DNA of 64,000 nt from Spirochaetia bacterium UBA2205 (GTDB taxonomy: Bacteria; Spirochaetota; UBA4802; UB4802), in contig DCUV01000063.1 in the NCBI GenBank assembly GCA_002328585.1, positions 43,103 to 107,102 of the forward strand. The letters run 5' to 3'. The translations under genes and the position numbers were made by a program. Under the pieces are notes generated by a model, which worked only from the letters and a program-made list of their open reading frames with translations, was not told the DNA's origin and did not search any database. The first letter of the stretch is position 1. Each line of letters opens with the position of its first letter. This document shows positions 25,688-34,721 of the stretch, in pieces.

Positions 25688-26971
25688 TCACTGGTTTGTA
25701 TAATCTTTCATTTTTTCTTTTAATTCTTTATTAGACGTATTCCACATAATGGTATTGGAAGCCCAATGTTTGTATTCTGTGAAATAGGTTGTTGCGATTC
25801 CAATTGCCTGATATAACGGCAGTTGCATAGTGTAGCCTTCATCATCGGTAATTTCAATGTAATCATCAGGTACACCAAGAGCAATAGCATTGAGTGATAA
25901 CCGTTGTAAAAGTTCTAAATCAAAATTGCTTGAAGCTAATAGATTAAAAGGTTTTTTAGATTCCAGCTTTACAACATAGCTATTTTTTTTAATGAAATAC
26001 ATGCAATTATTGTCCGCATCCATGACAGTTGTATCAAAATCCCTTAGCACAATGAGTTGTCCTTTGTTAACGTATGATTTTACTACCTGCATAATGATGC
26101 GCAGCTTAACCGAGTTTATATACAGTGGCTGTAGTAACTCTACATGTTTTTTGATAGTTTTTTTTTGCTCATCATCTAATGGCTTTTCTTCAGGATTTTT
26201 ATAGAGCGATAGTACTTTTTGAAGGTCCAGATTTTCTTTATTTTCAGCCTGTATACAGGCTGATACCGGCTGTGAAGTGTCAATCACGACATTATTGTAA
26301 AGAGCCTGGACGCGATACCAGTAAACAATTCCCGGTATAACATCGTTATCCGCAAATGATGAAGTTGTTATTGTGGCAATAGTATCATACGGTCCCTCTC
26401 GAAAAAGAGAACGAACAAATGCAAACGAAGTATTGTCGCCATAGATTTCACAATGTATGGTTATCTGATTGGCTGTGCTGTCAGGTAGTGTTGAGACATT
26501 GGTTATTTTAATGATTTTTGACTGAAAAACCAATGATATTTTTGTTTCGATAGTTTTAACAATATCAGCAATGGCATGGTAATAAGCCCAGTCAAATGAT
26601 GTTGCAATAAATGATGCTTCCTTATTGGAATATAACTTTGATTCAATAAAGATCTGTCCAACTGAATGCGACATTTCAAAAAAAAGTATGTAATCATTTT
26701 TTCTTTTTCTGGCTGTCTTTTTTATTACAGAAAGCGAATCCTCGTTACTTAATTTTACGAATGAATCAATGGAACCTATTTGCTTTGTATTTTCTATTGA
26801 ATAATTTTCAATAGTCATTTTATCCAATAATTCAAAGAGTATGGTAGCTTCATTTTTTAAGTCGTCAGGGCAGAAAGGGTAAACTACTAACAGTGTTTTA
26901 GCCTGCACAACGTTTGTTGCCATTACCATTAGTAAAAATGATAAAAAAAATGCCCTTCCTGCTTTCTTCAT
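25688..26971 (-). CDS. Exported protein with a fibronectin-III-like middle domain
   Basis: A 427-residue protein with a clear signal peptide (MKKAGRAFFLSFLLMVMATN, cleavage likely after VQA near residue 24). Residues 40-150 form a mixed alpha/beta region. Residues about 155-240 contain a beta pattern ending in PGIVYWYRVQALYNNVVID, which resembles the end of a fibronectin type III repeat. The C-terminal 180 residues are a mixed domain without recognised motifs. It is likely periplasmic or surface-associated; no function is assigned. It is divergent from the glycerate kinase gene. Confidence 0.68.
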   Translation of the reverse strand: MKKAGRAFFLSFLLMVMATNVVQAKTLLVVYPFCPDDLKNEATILFELLDKMTIENYSIENTKQIGSIDSFVKLSNEDSLSVIKKTARKRKNDYILFFEMSHSVGQIFIESKLYSNKEASFIATSFDWAYYHAIADIVKTIETKISLVFQSKIIKITNVSTLPDSTANQITIHCEIYGDNTSFAFVRSLFREGPYDTIATITTSSFADNDVIPGIVYWYRVQALYNNVVIDTSQPVSACIQAENKENLDLQKVLSLYKNPEEKPLDDEQKKTIKKHVELLQPLYINSVKLRIIMQVVKSYVNKGQLIVLRDFDTTVMDADNNCMYFIKKNSYVVKLESKKPFNLLASSNFDLELLQRLSLNAIALGVPDDYIEITDDEGYTMQLPLYQAIGIATTYFTEYKHWASNTIMWNTSNKELKEKMKDYTNQ

Positions 26972-27296
26972 ATTAAATACCTAATTTTTTATAATTGCTA
27001 TTTGCTGATAGCATTGTAAAATATTTGACAATTGGTTATTCAACCATCATACTCAATATACTCAATGGTAATGACGATATGCAAGTAAATTTTACGGTCA
27101 ATGATATAAATGATTACGGGAAAATCAATATTCATATTTTTTTGGAGAATTACCAATTACCGACGTGTTGCTATCCATAAGGGATGAAAATGTAGCAAAT
27201 TCACTCTTATAGAGGCTGTCTAAAAAGTAAAAAAAATATGAAACATAAAACAAAATGAATTGAAAACATAACGTTTCAATTTTTGGAGGAAAAACC
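26972..27296. other. Divergent promoter region with an IS-end-like sequence
   Basis: About 325 bases between divergent genes. A plus-strand promoter candidate is TTGACA at 27025-27030 with CATACT 17 bases on, 250 bases before glycerate kinase. At 27212-27228, GAGGCTGTCTAAAAAGT resembles the terminal inverted repeat of several insertion sequences, but no partner end or transposase is visible. A short open frame across the region is not supported. Confidence 0.4.
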
Positions 27297-28631
27297 ATGA
27301 CTAAAAAACATAAACAGCGTGACGATATAAAAGCCATATATACCCATGCTATTGCAGCGGTTGATCCATATAGCGCCGTTTGCCAATTTTTTAAACGAAA
27401 AGGGAACAAAATAATTATTAAGGGCGATAGTAACCTGGTCATTGATTGTGATACCATTGATGCAATCTATGTTGTTGGCGCTGGTAAAGCAACAGCAAGG
27501 ATGGCAAAGGCTGTTGAAGATAGTATAGGAGACCGCATTGCTGATGGTATTATTGTTGTAAAATATGGATACCGTGAAGATTTGCAGTACATTCAGCAGC
27601 TTGAAGCGGGGCACCCTGTACCTGATGACAATGGACTTAAGGCATCACAGAAGATTATAGATGTATTGGGAAAAGCAGGTGAACGTGATCTTATCATTTC
27701 ATGTATTTCGGGAGGAGGGTCGGCGCTTTTGCCCTATCCAGTAGAACCAATTACATTAGCCCAGAAACAGGATTTAACGCAAAAACTTTTGAAGAGCGGA
27801 GCATCCATTAAAGAATTGAATGTGGTACGCAAACATGTATCGCGCACAAAAGGCGGCAACCTGGCACTGGCGGCTTACCCGGCAACGGTAATCAATATTA
27901 TGATATCGGATGTGGTTGGTGATGATATGGATATCATTGCATCGGGTCCTTTTGTTTGCGATACCAGCACGTATGCTGATGCACTTGCTATTTTAGAAAA
28001 ATATAAATTAACAGGAACTATCGCCCATGCCATTATAGAGCACATTGAAAAAGGGGCACATGGTGAAGTTCCCGAGACACCCAAGGATGAAAATATATTT
28101 AAAAATGTTCACAATATTATTGTTGCATCAAATAGCATTGCCTGCCTGGCAGCGTATAAAAAAGCCAGCGAATTGGGCTATACACCGCTGTTTTTGTCAT
28201 CAATGATTGAGGGCGATACCGGGGAGGCTGCGTGCTTTCATGGTGCGATAGCTCATGAGATTATTAAAACTGGCAATCCAGTGCAAAAGCCTGCCTGTAT
28301 TATAAGCGGCGGTGAAACAACTGTGGTGGTAAAGGGTAGCGGTTTGGGTGGACGCAATATGGAGTTTGCAATGATGATGGCAATGCTTATTGAAAACACT
28401 TCGATTGTTGCTGCCAGTGTTGGAACTGATGGAACGGATGGCCCAACCGATGCAGCAGGTGCCATCGCAGATGGATATACGCTTAGTAAGGCAGAAAGAA
28501 TGGGGCTTGATATCAATGATTACATGAACAACAATGATTCATATCATTTTTTTGAACGATTAGGGGATTTAATAAAAACCGGGCCAACAAATACCAATGT
28601 TATGGATATCAGGATTATATTGGTGATATAA
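27297..28631 (+). CDS. Glycerate 2-kinase (DUF4147/MOFRL family)
   Basis: A 444-residue member of the glycerate kinase type 2 family, which phosphorylates D-glycerate to 2-phosphoglycerate. It has VVGAGKATARMAKAVE (about residue 62), CISGGGSALLPYP (about 138), and SDVVGDDMDIIASGPFV (about 202). The C-terminal MOFRL domain has SGGETTVVVKGSGLGGRN, GTDGTDGPTDAAGA and a GPTNTNVMD end. Older annotations call it hydroxypyruvate reductase (TtuD). A TTGGAGGAAA site lies before the ATG. It appears monocistronic. Confidence 0.93.
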   Translation: MTKKHKQRDDIKAIYTHAIAAVDPYSAVCQFFKRKGNKIIIKGDSNLVIDCDTIDAIYVVGAGKATARMAKAVEDSIGDRIADGIIVVKYGYREDLQYIQQLEAGHPVPDDNGLKASQKIIDVLGKAGERDLIISCISGGGSALLPYPVEPITLAQKQDLTQKLLKSGASIKELNVVRKHVSRTKGGNLALAAYPATVINIMISDVVGDDMDIIASGPFVCDTSTYADALAILEKYKLTGTIAHAIIEHIEKGAHGEVPETPKDENIFKNVHNIIVASNSIACLAAYKKASELGYTPLFLSSMIEGDTGEAACFHGAIAHEIIKTGNPVQKPACIISGGETTVVVKGSGLGGRNMEFAMMMAMLIENTSIVAASVGTDGTDGPTDAAGAIADGYTLSKAERMGLDINDYMNNNDSYHFFERLGDLIKTGPTNTNVMDIRIILVI

Positions 28632-28778
28632 AATTTTTTTATTTGATAAAAAAAAATAAAAAAAATACTTGCTAAACACAAGGTTGCTTGATATCATTAA
28701 TTCTTAATATAAGGTTTTGCAAGGATGCCAATACTTTAATGCATGCTAATTTCAATTATCAATTAAAGGAGTAATACA

Positions 28779-29510
28779 ATGAAAAAGAAAGGTTTGCTTT
28801 TTATTCTATCGGTTGGATTGATATTTTCACTTCAGTTTTCTCCAATAGTAAATGCGCAACAGGCTCAGCCGCAGCAAGCTGAAAAATCAGAATTTACTGA
28901 AGCAACACGTCCAGAAGAAAATTATCTGGCAAGATTTCATGCGTTAGAACGTGTGGAATACTTAATGAAATCAAATATTGATAAAATATATATGCTAAAA
29001 ATAATTGTGACCAACTATAAAGATCAGGGCTGGGAAAAAGATTATGAAGCATGCTATAATGGATATAAAAAAGGTATGGATTACTATTATAAGCGTGATG
29101 TAATCTATGCTCAGGTGGAGCTGGAGAAAAATCGTAAGGACATCTATGAATTATACAAAAAGATAGCTGACGTTTATAAACAAAGAACACAGGCTTTGCT
29201 TAACGAATGTGCAAGTAAGATTCTTGACCTTTCGCTTGATGAGCGGAGCAAATCAAATCCTGATAGGAATAAGGTACTATTTAACAATACTGCCCGATTG
29301 CGGATTGCATATGGCCAATATGATGATGGGCAAAATATGATGGATGATCATGTCTATGATACAGCCGTAAAACATTTCAGGGTTGCAAAATCGTATGCAA
29401 TACTCATTATGGAAAACATTGATCCTGAAAATGCAAAGGGAAAATATGATCTTGATAAAGCAGATAATATGAACCGAATTCTGAATCAACCTCAGACACA
29501 GGCAAAATAG
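28779..29510 (+). CDS. Exported alpha-helical protein of unknown function
   Basis: A 243-residue protein with a signal peptide (MKKKGLLFILSVGLIFSLQF, cleavage likely after VNA near residue 27). A Gln-rich linker (QQAQPQQAEK) follows, then a mostly helical domain rich in Tyr, Lys and Asp. YNGYKKGMDYYYKRDVIYAQ and later YDTAVKHFRVAKSYAILIME suggest TPR-like helices. It is likely periplasmic. AAAGGAG lies upstream of the ATG, and a large palindrome lies downstream. The family was not recognised. Confidence 0.72.
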   Translation: MKKKGLLFILSVGLIFSLQFSPIVNAQQAQPQQAEKSEFTEATRPEENYLARFHALERVEYLMKSNIDKIYMLKIIVTNYKDQGWEKDYEACYNGYKKGMDYYYKRDVIYAQVELEKNRKDIYELYKKIADVYKQRTQALLNECASKILDLSLDERSKSNPDRNKVLFNNTARLRIAYGQYDDGQNMMDDHVYDTAVKHFRVAKSYAILIMENIDPENAKGKYDLDKADNMNRILNQPQTQAK

Positions 29511-29523
29511 TTAACAGTAACGA

Positions 29524-29567
29524 TAATCATAAAAAAGGGGTAATGCATTACCCCTTTTTTATGATTA
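29524..29567. terminator. 44-base perfect palindrome, likely terminator
   Basis: Two 22-base arms without a loop, centred on ATGCAT, with AAAAAAGGGGTAATG on one side and its complement ending in CCCCTTTTTT on the other. G/C core plus T run fits an intrinsic terminator for the exported helical protein. It ends only 14 bases before the amidase ATG, so that gene must be transcribed through it or start within it. Confidence 0.8.
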
Positions 29568-29580
29568 CATAGTATTGCTG

Positions 29581-30924
29581 ATGATTATAACCAGAAACAT
29601 AATGATAATCTTGTTGTTTGTTTTTTTCATTATTTTCACATTTTATACCTCGTGCATTCAGTTTGAGTTCCCTGTATATCGTGTTGTTGTTGACCCCGGG
29701 CATGGAGGTAAAGCTCTGCTACCTAAAGACTATCATGGTGACAGATTTGATATGTTGTCCATGAAGTATAAGGATATATTCCGTGAAGGAGCTAAGTATA
29801 GACAGTATTATGAACATATATATACATACGAGATTGCTGTGCGTGTAGAAAAAATTTTACAATTAACATTACCTGATGGGGATTTTAAAAAGTTTTGTTC
29901 CATAGTACAGAAGTATACCAATAAACCGTTTGAACGTGTCTGCATACAATCATTTGTGAGCCGACAACCTTCATTAAATTCTCAAATGTTACACAAAGAT
30001 CCCAATGCACCTTACCGACTGTTTGATTCTTTTTTCCCGGACGGGACATTGCAGGAAGGCAGGATAAGCTATATCAATAGTTTACACCCCCATATGGTTG
30101 TATCAATACACTTTTCGTTAAATGCTTCACGGTACTATCGAGGTATGAATGCGGTTATTGCTGCCCCCTATAATTTTTTGTATAAAGGTTTACAGTATCT
30201 TCAGGGTAATGGTGGGAACAGATCGTTTTTCTATAATAGCAACTATGCTGATTGGTTCACTGAGACTGAAGATAAATCATCCTTTTTCTGGTACTGTAAT
30301 GATGTTATGATGTATTTTCTGGGTTATCGTATGACCAGTAACTATCAACCAGACATAGAAGCTTTCAGGGGATACCGCTACAATATGGTTCAATGGATGT
30401 ATAACGATCCGCCGGGATGGGCTCATATAGCAAAATACCATCCGGCAAAAACTGCATATGCCGATGATATAAAGCAATTTGAGCCCGACAATGCTTTTTT
30501 TAACCGTGAACAATCTACATTTGAAAAATACCGAAGGGATGGCGGGTATGAGGGATATGGTGGTGATAACCTTTATGCATCAAATGAAATTATACGATAT
30601 GTTTTATACAACCTGTACATGCATGGTGTTCGGCACAAAGAGCAGCGCCTTGCCCCGCCGTATATCTCCATCTGGTCAATCCCCCTTCATGTCAATGCTA
30701 TCAATGCATACATGGAATTGGGATATTTAGCAAGGCCTTATACACGGTATATTCTGGATAACCATCTGGATGACATGGCTGAAGGTATTGCAGCAGGTAT
30801 ATACTCACTTTTTGCTGGTATTGAGGTTTCAAGCAAAATTTCATGTGCACCATATGGAAAAAAGATTGACCTTAAAAAATATACTATCAATAACAATAAT
30901 AATTACTTTACCATTGTTCGATAG
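29581..30924 (+). CDS. N-acetylmuramoyl-L-alanine amidase-like protein (Amidase_3)
   Basis: A zinc amidase-like protein of 447 residues, predicted to cut the amide between muramic acid and the peptide stem. An N-terminal hydrophobic segment (about 8-25) ends in YTSC, a possible lipobox. VVVDPGHGG supplies the first His, a Glu follows in TYEIAVRVEKIL, and MVVSIHFSLNAS supplies the second His. ELGYLARPYTR near residue 380 matches the C-terminal catalytic Glu region. The spacing is unusual: about 45 residues are inserted between the first His and the Glu, and over 100 more before the last motif. A TTG at 29575 is an alternative start. It is followed 21 bases later by htrA. Confidence 0.78.
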   Translation: MIITRNIMIILLFVFFIIFTFYTSCIQFEFPVYRVVVDPGHGGKALLPKDYHGDRFDMLSMKYKDIFREGAKYRQYYEHIYTYEIAVRVEKILQLTLPDGDFKKFCSIVQKYTNKPFERVCIQSFVSRQPSLNSQMLHKDPNAPYRLFDSFFPDGTLQEGRISYINSLHPHMVVSIHFSLNASRYYRGMNAVIAAPYNFLYKGLQYLQGNGGNRSFFYNSNYADWFTETEDKSSFFWYCNDVMMYFLGYRMTSNYQPDIEAFRGYRYNMVQWMYNDPPGWAHIAKYHPAKTAYADDIKQFEPDNAFFNREQSTFEKYRRDGGYEGYGGDNLYASNEIIRYVLYNLYMHGVRHKEQRLAPPYISIWSIPLHVNAINAYMELGYLARPYTRYILDNHLDDMAEGIAAGIYSLFAGIEVSSKISCAPYGKKIDLKKYTINNNNNYFTIVR

Positions 30925-30945
30925 TTACTGTAAAGGTGGCATGCA

Positions 30946-32211
30946 GTGAAAAAATTGAGCATAATAGCAGCATTGATTTTTTTTCAGACACTTGTTTATG
31001 GAGATGACATAAGCTATCAATTTACTGCTGCTGTAGATAAAGCTGGCAAGGCGGTTGTCAGTATTCAGGTTTTTACTGTTGAAAAGGGACACTACCAGAA
31101 GGTTGGATATGCTTCGGGAACCATTATATCATCAAAGGGATTTGTGGTTACTAATTACCATGTGGTTGCAAAAGGCACAGTATATCAGGTTAACTTATGT
31201 GATGGAACTGAATGTGATGTGGAGCCATTTGCTGATGGCAGTTTATTCAAATCTGATGAAAAAACCGATATCGCTCTTTTGAAGGTAAAACCTCCTCTGG
31301 GATTGCCTTTAACACCTATTGAGTTTGAGGATAAAAAAGTATCTCCAGGTCAATGGGTTATGGCAATAGGCAATCCGTTTGGTTTGCAGCAATCGGTAAC
31401 TGCGGGTGTTGTATCATCGCTTGGCAGGAGTGATATTGGTTTTGCTGATATTGAGGATTACATCCAGACCGATGTTCCTATTAATCCGGGCAATTCAGGA
31501 GGTCCGCTCATTTCACTTGACGGTAAACTTATAGGTATCAACACAGCTATACGTACTCAAAGCGGTGGATATCAGGGAATAAGTTTTGCTATCCCTGCTT
31601 TCATTGTAAAACAGGTGGTTGGTGAACTTGTTCAATATGGCAGAGTACGGAGGGGATGGTTAGGATTTTTGGTTCAGGAGAAGATGATTAATAATGATTC
31701 ACAGGTACATGTAGAGATTATTTCTATTGTTGATGGCTCACCAGCATATAAGGCTGGCATTGAGGTTGGAGATATTGTTAGAGAGGTTGATGATATCCCC
31801 ATAAAAAAGATTTCTGATTTAATGAAGGCAATACATTCCAAACAGATTGGTTCTCTTGTTAACGTAGTTATTGCTCGTGATGGACAGTTATTAAATTTTG
31901 ATTTTGTTTTACAGGAAAAAAGTAAAATAGCAAAAGTAGATTATTGGATTAATGTATTACAGCAATCATATGGAATTACTATTGAGGATACGCTGAATGG
32001 TGCTGTAATTACTGGTGTAAATCAATTTGGTATTGCCTATAATGTACTAAAAAAGGGCGACATTATACAATCAATGAATGATAAACAGGTTGCATCATTA
32101 CAGGATATTATTGCAATAGTCAAAAAAACAAAGGGTACAATTGAAAATTGTGTTGTGCTGCGCTCAGGCAAGGTGATACGATGTTACTTTAATTTGGATG
32201 AAACTGAATAA
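30946..32211 (+). CDS. HtrA/DegP-type periplasmic serine protease
   Basis: A 421-residue S1C protease. It has a signal peptide (about 1-20) and a trypsin-like domain with the triad His in VVTNYHVV, Asp in KTDIALLKV, and Ser in NPGNSGGPLI (about residue 182). Two PDZ domains follow (about 225-310 with GSPAYKAGIEVGDIV, and about 330-415). It degrades or refolds misfolded periplasmic proteins. The start is GTG with AAGGTGG upstream. It sits 21 bases after the amidase and 3 bases before a small exported protein, so the three may form an envelope-maintenance operon. Confidence 0.93.
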   Translation: MKKLSIIAALIFFQTLVYGDDISYQFTAAVDKAGKAVVSIQVFTVEKGHYQKVGYASGTIISSKGFVVTNYHVVAKGTVYQVNLCDGTECDVEPFADGSLFKSDEKTDIALLKVKPPLGLPLTPIEFEDKKVSPGQWVMAIGNPFGLQQSVTAGVVSSLGRSDIGFADIEDYIQTDVPINPGNSGGPLISLDGKLIGINTAIRTQSGGYQGISFAIPAFIVKQVVGELVQYGRVRRGWLGFLVQEKMINNDSQVHVEIISIVDGSPAYKAGIEVGDIVREVDDIPIKKISDLMKAIHSKQIGSLVNVVIARDGQLLNFDFVLQEKSKIAKVDYWINVLQQSYGITIEDTLNGAVITGVNQFGIAYNVLKKGDIIQSMNDKQVASLQDIIAIVKKTKGTIENCVVLRSGKVIRCYFNLDETE

Positions 32212-32214
32212 TAT

Positions 32215-32652
32215 ATGAATAAACGGATTATACTTTTTATTATTGCAGCTTTTATGTCGATGTGTATTCAATCATTTTCTGATGAAAAGAAAGCTGAAGT
32301 TATACTGGACAATGAATTTTATACATCGTTGCAAAATAGCGATGCTATCAAGCGTATCAGAACATTTGATATGCTTAAAGATGTAATAGTAAAAGGAAGA
32401 GGAAATGTAGTAAAAGTTGAAGTTACTGATGTTTTGAAAAAAAAATTCAGAATTGTTTTGTCGCTCAATCTGCATGGCATACAAATTCTTTATTATTGCT
32501 ATACTGATCAGGATGAGTATTTTGACTTATTACAACCGGATGACATATTTGAATTTAGCGGCCAATTTGTTGTTGCAACTCCGTTGAATGCAAGGTTTGA
32601 TACATTTATTATTGATATACTACTTGAAGAAGGTGCGGTTGTAGTGCATTAA
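32215..32652 (+). CDS. Small exported protein of unknown function
   Basis: A 145-residue protein with a signal peptide (MNKRIILFIIAAFMSMCIQS, cleavage near residue 22). The mature part has a predicted beta-rich region (VVKVEVTDVLKKKFRIVLSL and FEFSGQFVVATPLNARFDTF) that could be an OB-like fold. No family was recognised. It starts 3 bases after htrA, so it is probably its operon partner, and it is convergent with the PilZ/YcgR-like gene (2 bases between ends). Confidence 0.68.
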   Translation: MNKRIILFIIAAFMSMCIQSFSDEKKAEVILDNEFYTSLQNSDAIKRIRTFDMLKDVIVKGRGNVVKVEVTDVLKKKFRIVLSLNLHGIQILYYCYTDQDEYFDLLQPDDIFEFSGQFVVATPLNARFDTFIIDILLEEGAVVVH

Positions 32653-32654
32653 TA

Positions 32655-33272
32655 TTATTCACGATAAACAGTGAAGACGTAGTCTAAAATGGATATCCTG
32701 TCTGCATCATCTAAACCAACAAAGGTAATATCATACAAAGTATCACCTGAAGCTGTTACTTTACCAGTAATATCAATTTTTTTAGTTCCTAAAGTAAGAT
32801 GCCCTTTAACATAATGTTCTAATAGAGTAGAGGTTTGTAATACGGCTTCTCTATCGGTTAATTCTTTGATGATACCTTCATGCCATTGTATCTCTTCAGA
32901 TGAAAAACTTCTGGAAGTGTTGATGGAAAAAGTAAAAAAAGTGAATGGAATATTGACCTGTGCTTTCAAACATCGTCGTGAGGGATTATATACAATTGTA
33001 TCGGTATGCTGAAGAAGAATAATTGGAAATGGAGAATTAATTTTTCCCAGAATAGTAGTATTAAAATCATAGGAGCCATCAGGATAAGGCCATAGATAGC
33101 ATTCTACAGTATCATTTTCTTTGATATGTGATAAAAATTCTTCTGGAGATTTACACAGTAAAAAAAGTTCATTATTTTCTATCACCGTTAAAAGAGCATA
33201 TCCATAACCTTTTTTATACACTCTGACGGGAGTATTTGTTTTAATGTCGGCTGTTTTAGTAATGTTTTTCAT
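32655..33272 (-). CDS. PilZ/YcgR-like protein
   Basis: A 205-residue cytoplasmic protein. The N-terminal half (TPVRVYKKGYGYALLTVIEN then LLCKSPEEFLSHIKENDTVE) resembles the YcgR-N domain of flagellar brake proteins. The PilZ-like half would begin at NPSRRCLKAQVNIPFTFFTF, where RR..K is a weak version of the RxxxR c-di-GMP motif; the DxSxxG element is not clear. Binding of c-di-GMP is therefore uncertain. The ATG at 33272 with AGGGG upstream is preferred over a start eleven codons earlier. Confidence 0.5.
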   Translation of the reverse strand: MKNITKTADIKTNTPVRVYKKGYGYALLTVIENNELFLLCKSPEEFLSHIKENDTVECYLWPYPDGSYDFNTTILGKINSPFPIILLQHTDTIVYNPSRRCLKAQVNIPFTFFTFSINTSRSFSSEEIQWHEGIIKELTDREAVLQTSTLLEHYVKGHLTLGTKKIDITGKVTASGDTLYDITFVGLDDADRISILDYVFTVYRE

Positions 33273-33497
33273 AGTATACCCCTGAATATAAATATATAGT
33301 AACAATTAATAATGAAAATTGTATGGTTATTGTTAAAATCACTTTTCCCATTTACTCTATCACTGGAGAAGCAGATTTAAAATTTACTTTTAGAAGCCAC
33401 CTTTTATAGAAGCTTCGCTGTGTAGTCAAGGGTAAATTTGTTACTATGCAATAAAATAGATATTTTTTTAAAAAATTGAAAACCTAACAAAAAAGAA

Positions 33498-33527
33498 TTG
33501 AAAAAAAATTGTTGCAAATCATACTAT
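33498..33527 (+). promoter_or_regulatory. Candidate promoter of the rpsF-dnaB operon
   Basis: TTGAAA at 33498-33503 and TACTAT at 33522-33527 are 18 bases apart, about 70 bases before the rpsF start. The leader contains no recognised S6:S18-binding structure. Confidence 0.45.
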
Positions 33528-33599
33528 GTGCAAAGATAGTGGTATTCCTTCTGCTACATGCATTTGTAGTGTAGCTATTAATAACCATAGGGGGTAACA

Positions 33600-33893
33600 G
33601 TGAATAAATATGAATTAATAGTGATTTTGCGTCCTACTGATAAGCTGGATGTACTCAAGGAAAAGGTTCGCGATATCTTAAAAAAGAATCAGGTGCTCAT
33701 TGAATCTGATGAACCATGGGGCGTTCGTGCTCTGGCATATGCTATAGACAGAGCAAATGATGGGTATTATGAGTACTTTATTGTACAGATAGAACCATCT
33801 CAGGTCAGTGCTATTATTGCTGAATTTAGATTACAACCCGATATCCTGCGTTATCTATTTGTACGATTGCCAAATTTAAGCAAAACAGCGTAA
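33600..33893 (+). CDS. rpsF: 30S ribosomal protein bS6
   Basis: A small-subunit platform protein that pairs with bS18. The 97-residue product starts NKYELIVILRPT and contains WGVRALAYAIDRANDGYYEYF, both typical. The start codon is GTG with a strong AGGGGG site 6 bases upstream. It is the first gene of the rpsF-ssb-rpsR-DUF2232-rplI-dnaB operon. Confidence 0.97.
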   Translation: MNKYELIVILRPTDKLDVLKEKVRDILKKNQVLIESDEPWGVRALAYAIDRANDGYYEYFIVQIEPSQVSAIIAEFRLQPDILRYLFVRLPNLSKTA

Positions 33894-33899
33894 ATTACC

Positions 33900-34322
33900 A
33901 TGCCAGGCGATCTGAATAAAGTTATACTTGTTGGCAGGATTGTTAGGGACCCTGAGTTGCGGTATACTCCGGGGGGCGCCGCTGTTGTTTCTTTTTCGAT
34001 AGCTAATAACCGCATATATATGAAAAATAATGAAAAGCAGGAAGTTGTATCATTTTTCAATTGTGTTGCGTGGGGTAAGTTAGCCGAAACAGTTGCTAAC
34101 TATTGCAAAAAGGGACAGCAATTAGCCTTAGAGGGGAGATTACAACAGCGTTCATGGGAAGATAAAGATGGGAACAAGCGTTCCATCGTTGAGGTGGTAG
34201 CAGAATCATTGCAGTTTTTAGGTGGAAAACCGCATGCTGAAACATCACCATCAGTAGACAGCATGGAAACTGGCGATATGGGTTCTACCGAGCCATTCTC
34301 TGATGATGATATTCCATTTTAG
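33900..34322 (+). CDS. ssb: Single-stranded DNA-binding protein
   Basis: A 140-residue SSB with an N-terminal OB fold (NKVILVGRIVRDPELRYTPG, residues 6-25; FFNCVAWGKLAETVANYCKKG). A short linker follows, and the acidic tip DDDIPF recruits replication and repair proteins. The linker is short compared with the E. coli protein (178 residues). It starts 6 bases after rpsF, with no separate ribosome binding site seen, consistent with translational coupling. Confidence 0.97.
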   Translation: MPGDLNKVILVGRIVRDPELRYTPGGAAVVSFSIANNRIYMKNNEKQEVVSFFNCVAWGKLAETVANYCKKGQQLALEGRLQQRSWEDKDGNKRSIVEVVAESLQFLGGKPHAETSPSVDSMETGDMGSTEPFSDDDIPF

Positions 34323-34358
34323 TAAAATTATAATTTTATTTTTTGAAGAGGTATATAA

Positions 34359-34706
34359 ATGAGTGAAGAAATAAATCAGGGTGAAACTATACAGGCACAG
34401 GAAAATATAATTCCGGAAGATAAAAAATCATCTGAAGTTACAAGGCATTCAGAGGATAAAGCATTATCTGCAGCTGTTCAGGTGCAGCGCGTACCAAAAT
34501 TTAAAAAGAAAGTGTGTCGTTTTTGCGAGGATCCTAATGTGGCTATTGATTATAAAAATCCGGATTTACTGGTTAGGTTTATTACTGACCGTGGCAAAAT
34601 ATTACCCAGACGTATTACCGGCACCTGTGCAAAACATCAACGCCATTTAGCACGTGCAATTAAGCGTGCCAGAACCATAGCGCTGTTACCATTTGTGGTA
34701 AAATAG
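34359..34706 (+). CDS. rpsR: 30S ribosomal protein bS18 with N-terminal extension
   Basis: The core of bS18 begins near residue 48 (KKKVCRFCEDPNVAIDYKNP) and runs to the end (GTCAKHQRHLARAIKRARTI). Cys53, Cys56, Cys90 and His93 form a zinc-site pattern, so it is the zinc-containing form. An extra 45-residue N-terminal tail rich in Glu, Gln and Ser makes the protein 115 residues instead of about 75-80. GAAGAGG precedes the ATG. The tail starts at the only good ribosome binding site, so it is likely translated. Confidence 0.93.
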   Translation: MSEEINQGETIQAQENIIPEDKKSSEVTRHSEDKALSAAVQVQRVPKFKKKVCRFCEDPNVAIDYKNPDLLVRFITDRGKILPRRITGTCAKHQRHLARAIKRARTIALLPFVVK

Positions 34707-34721
34707 GTTGTATTTCCTATT

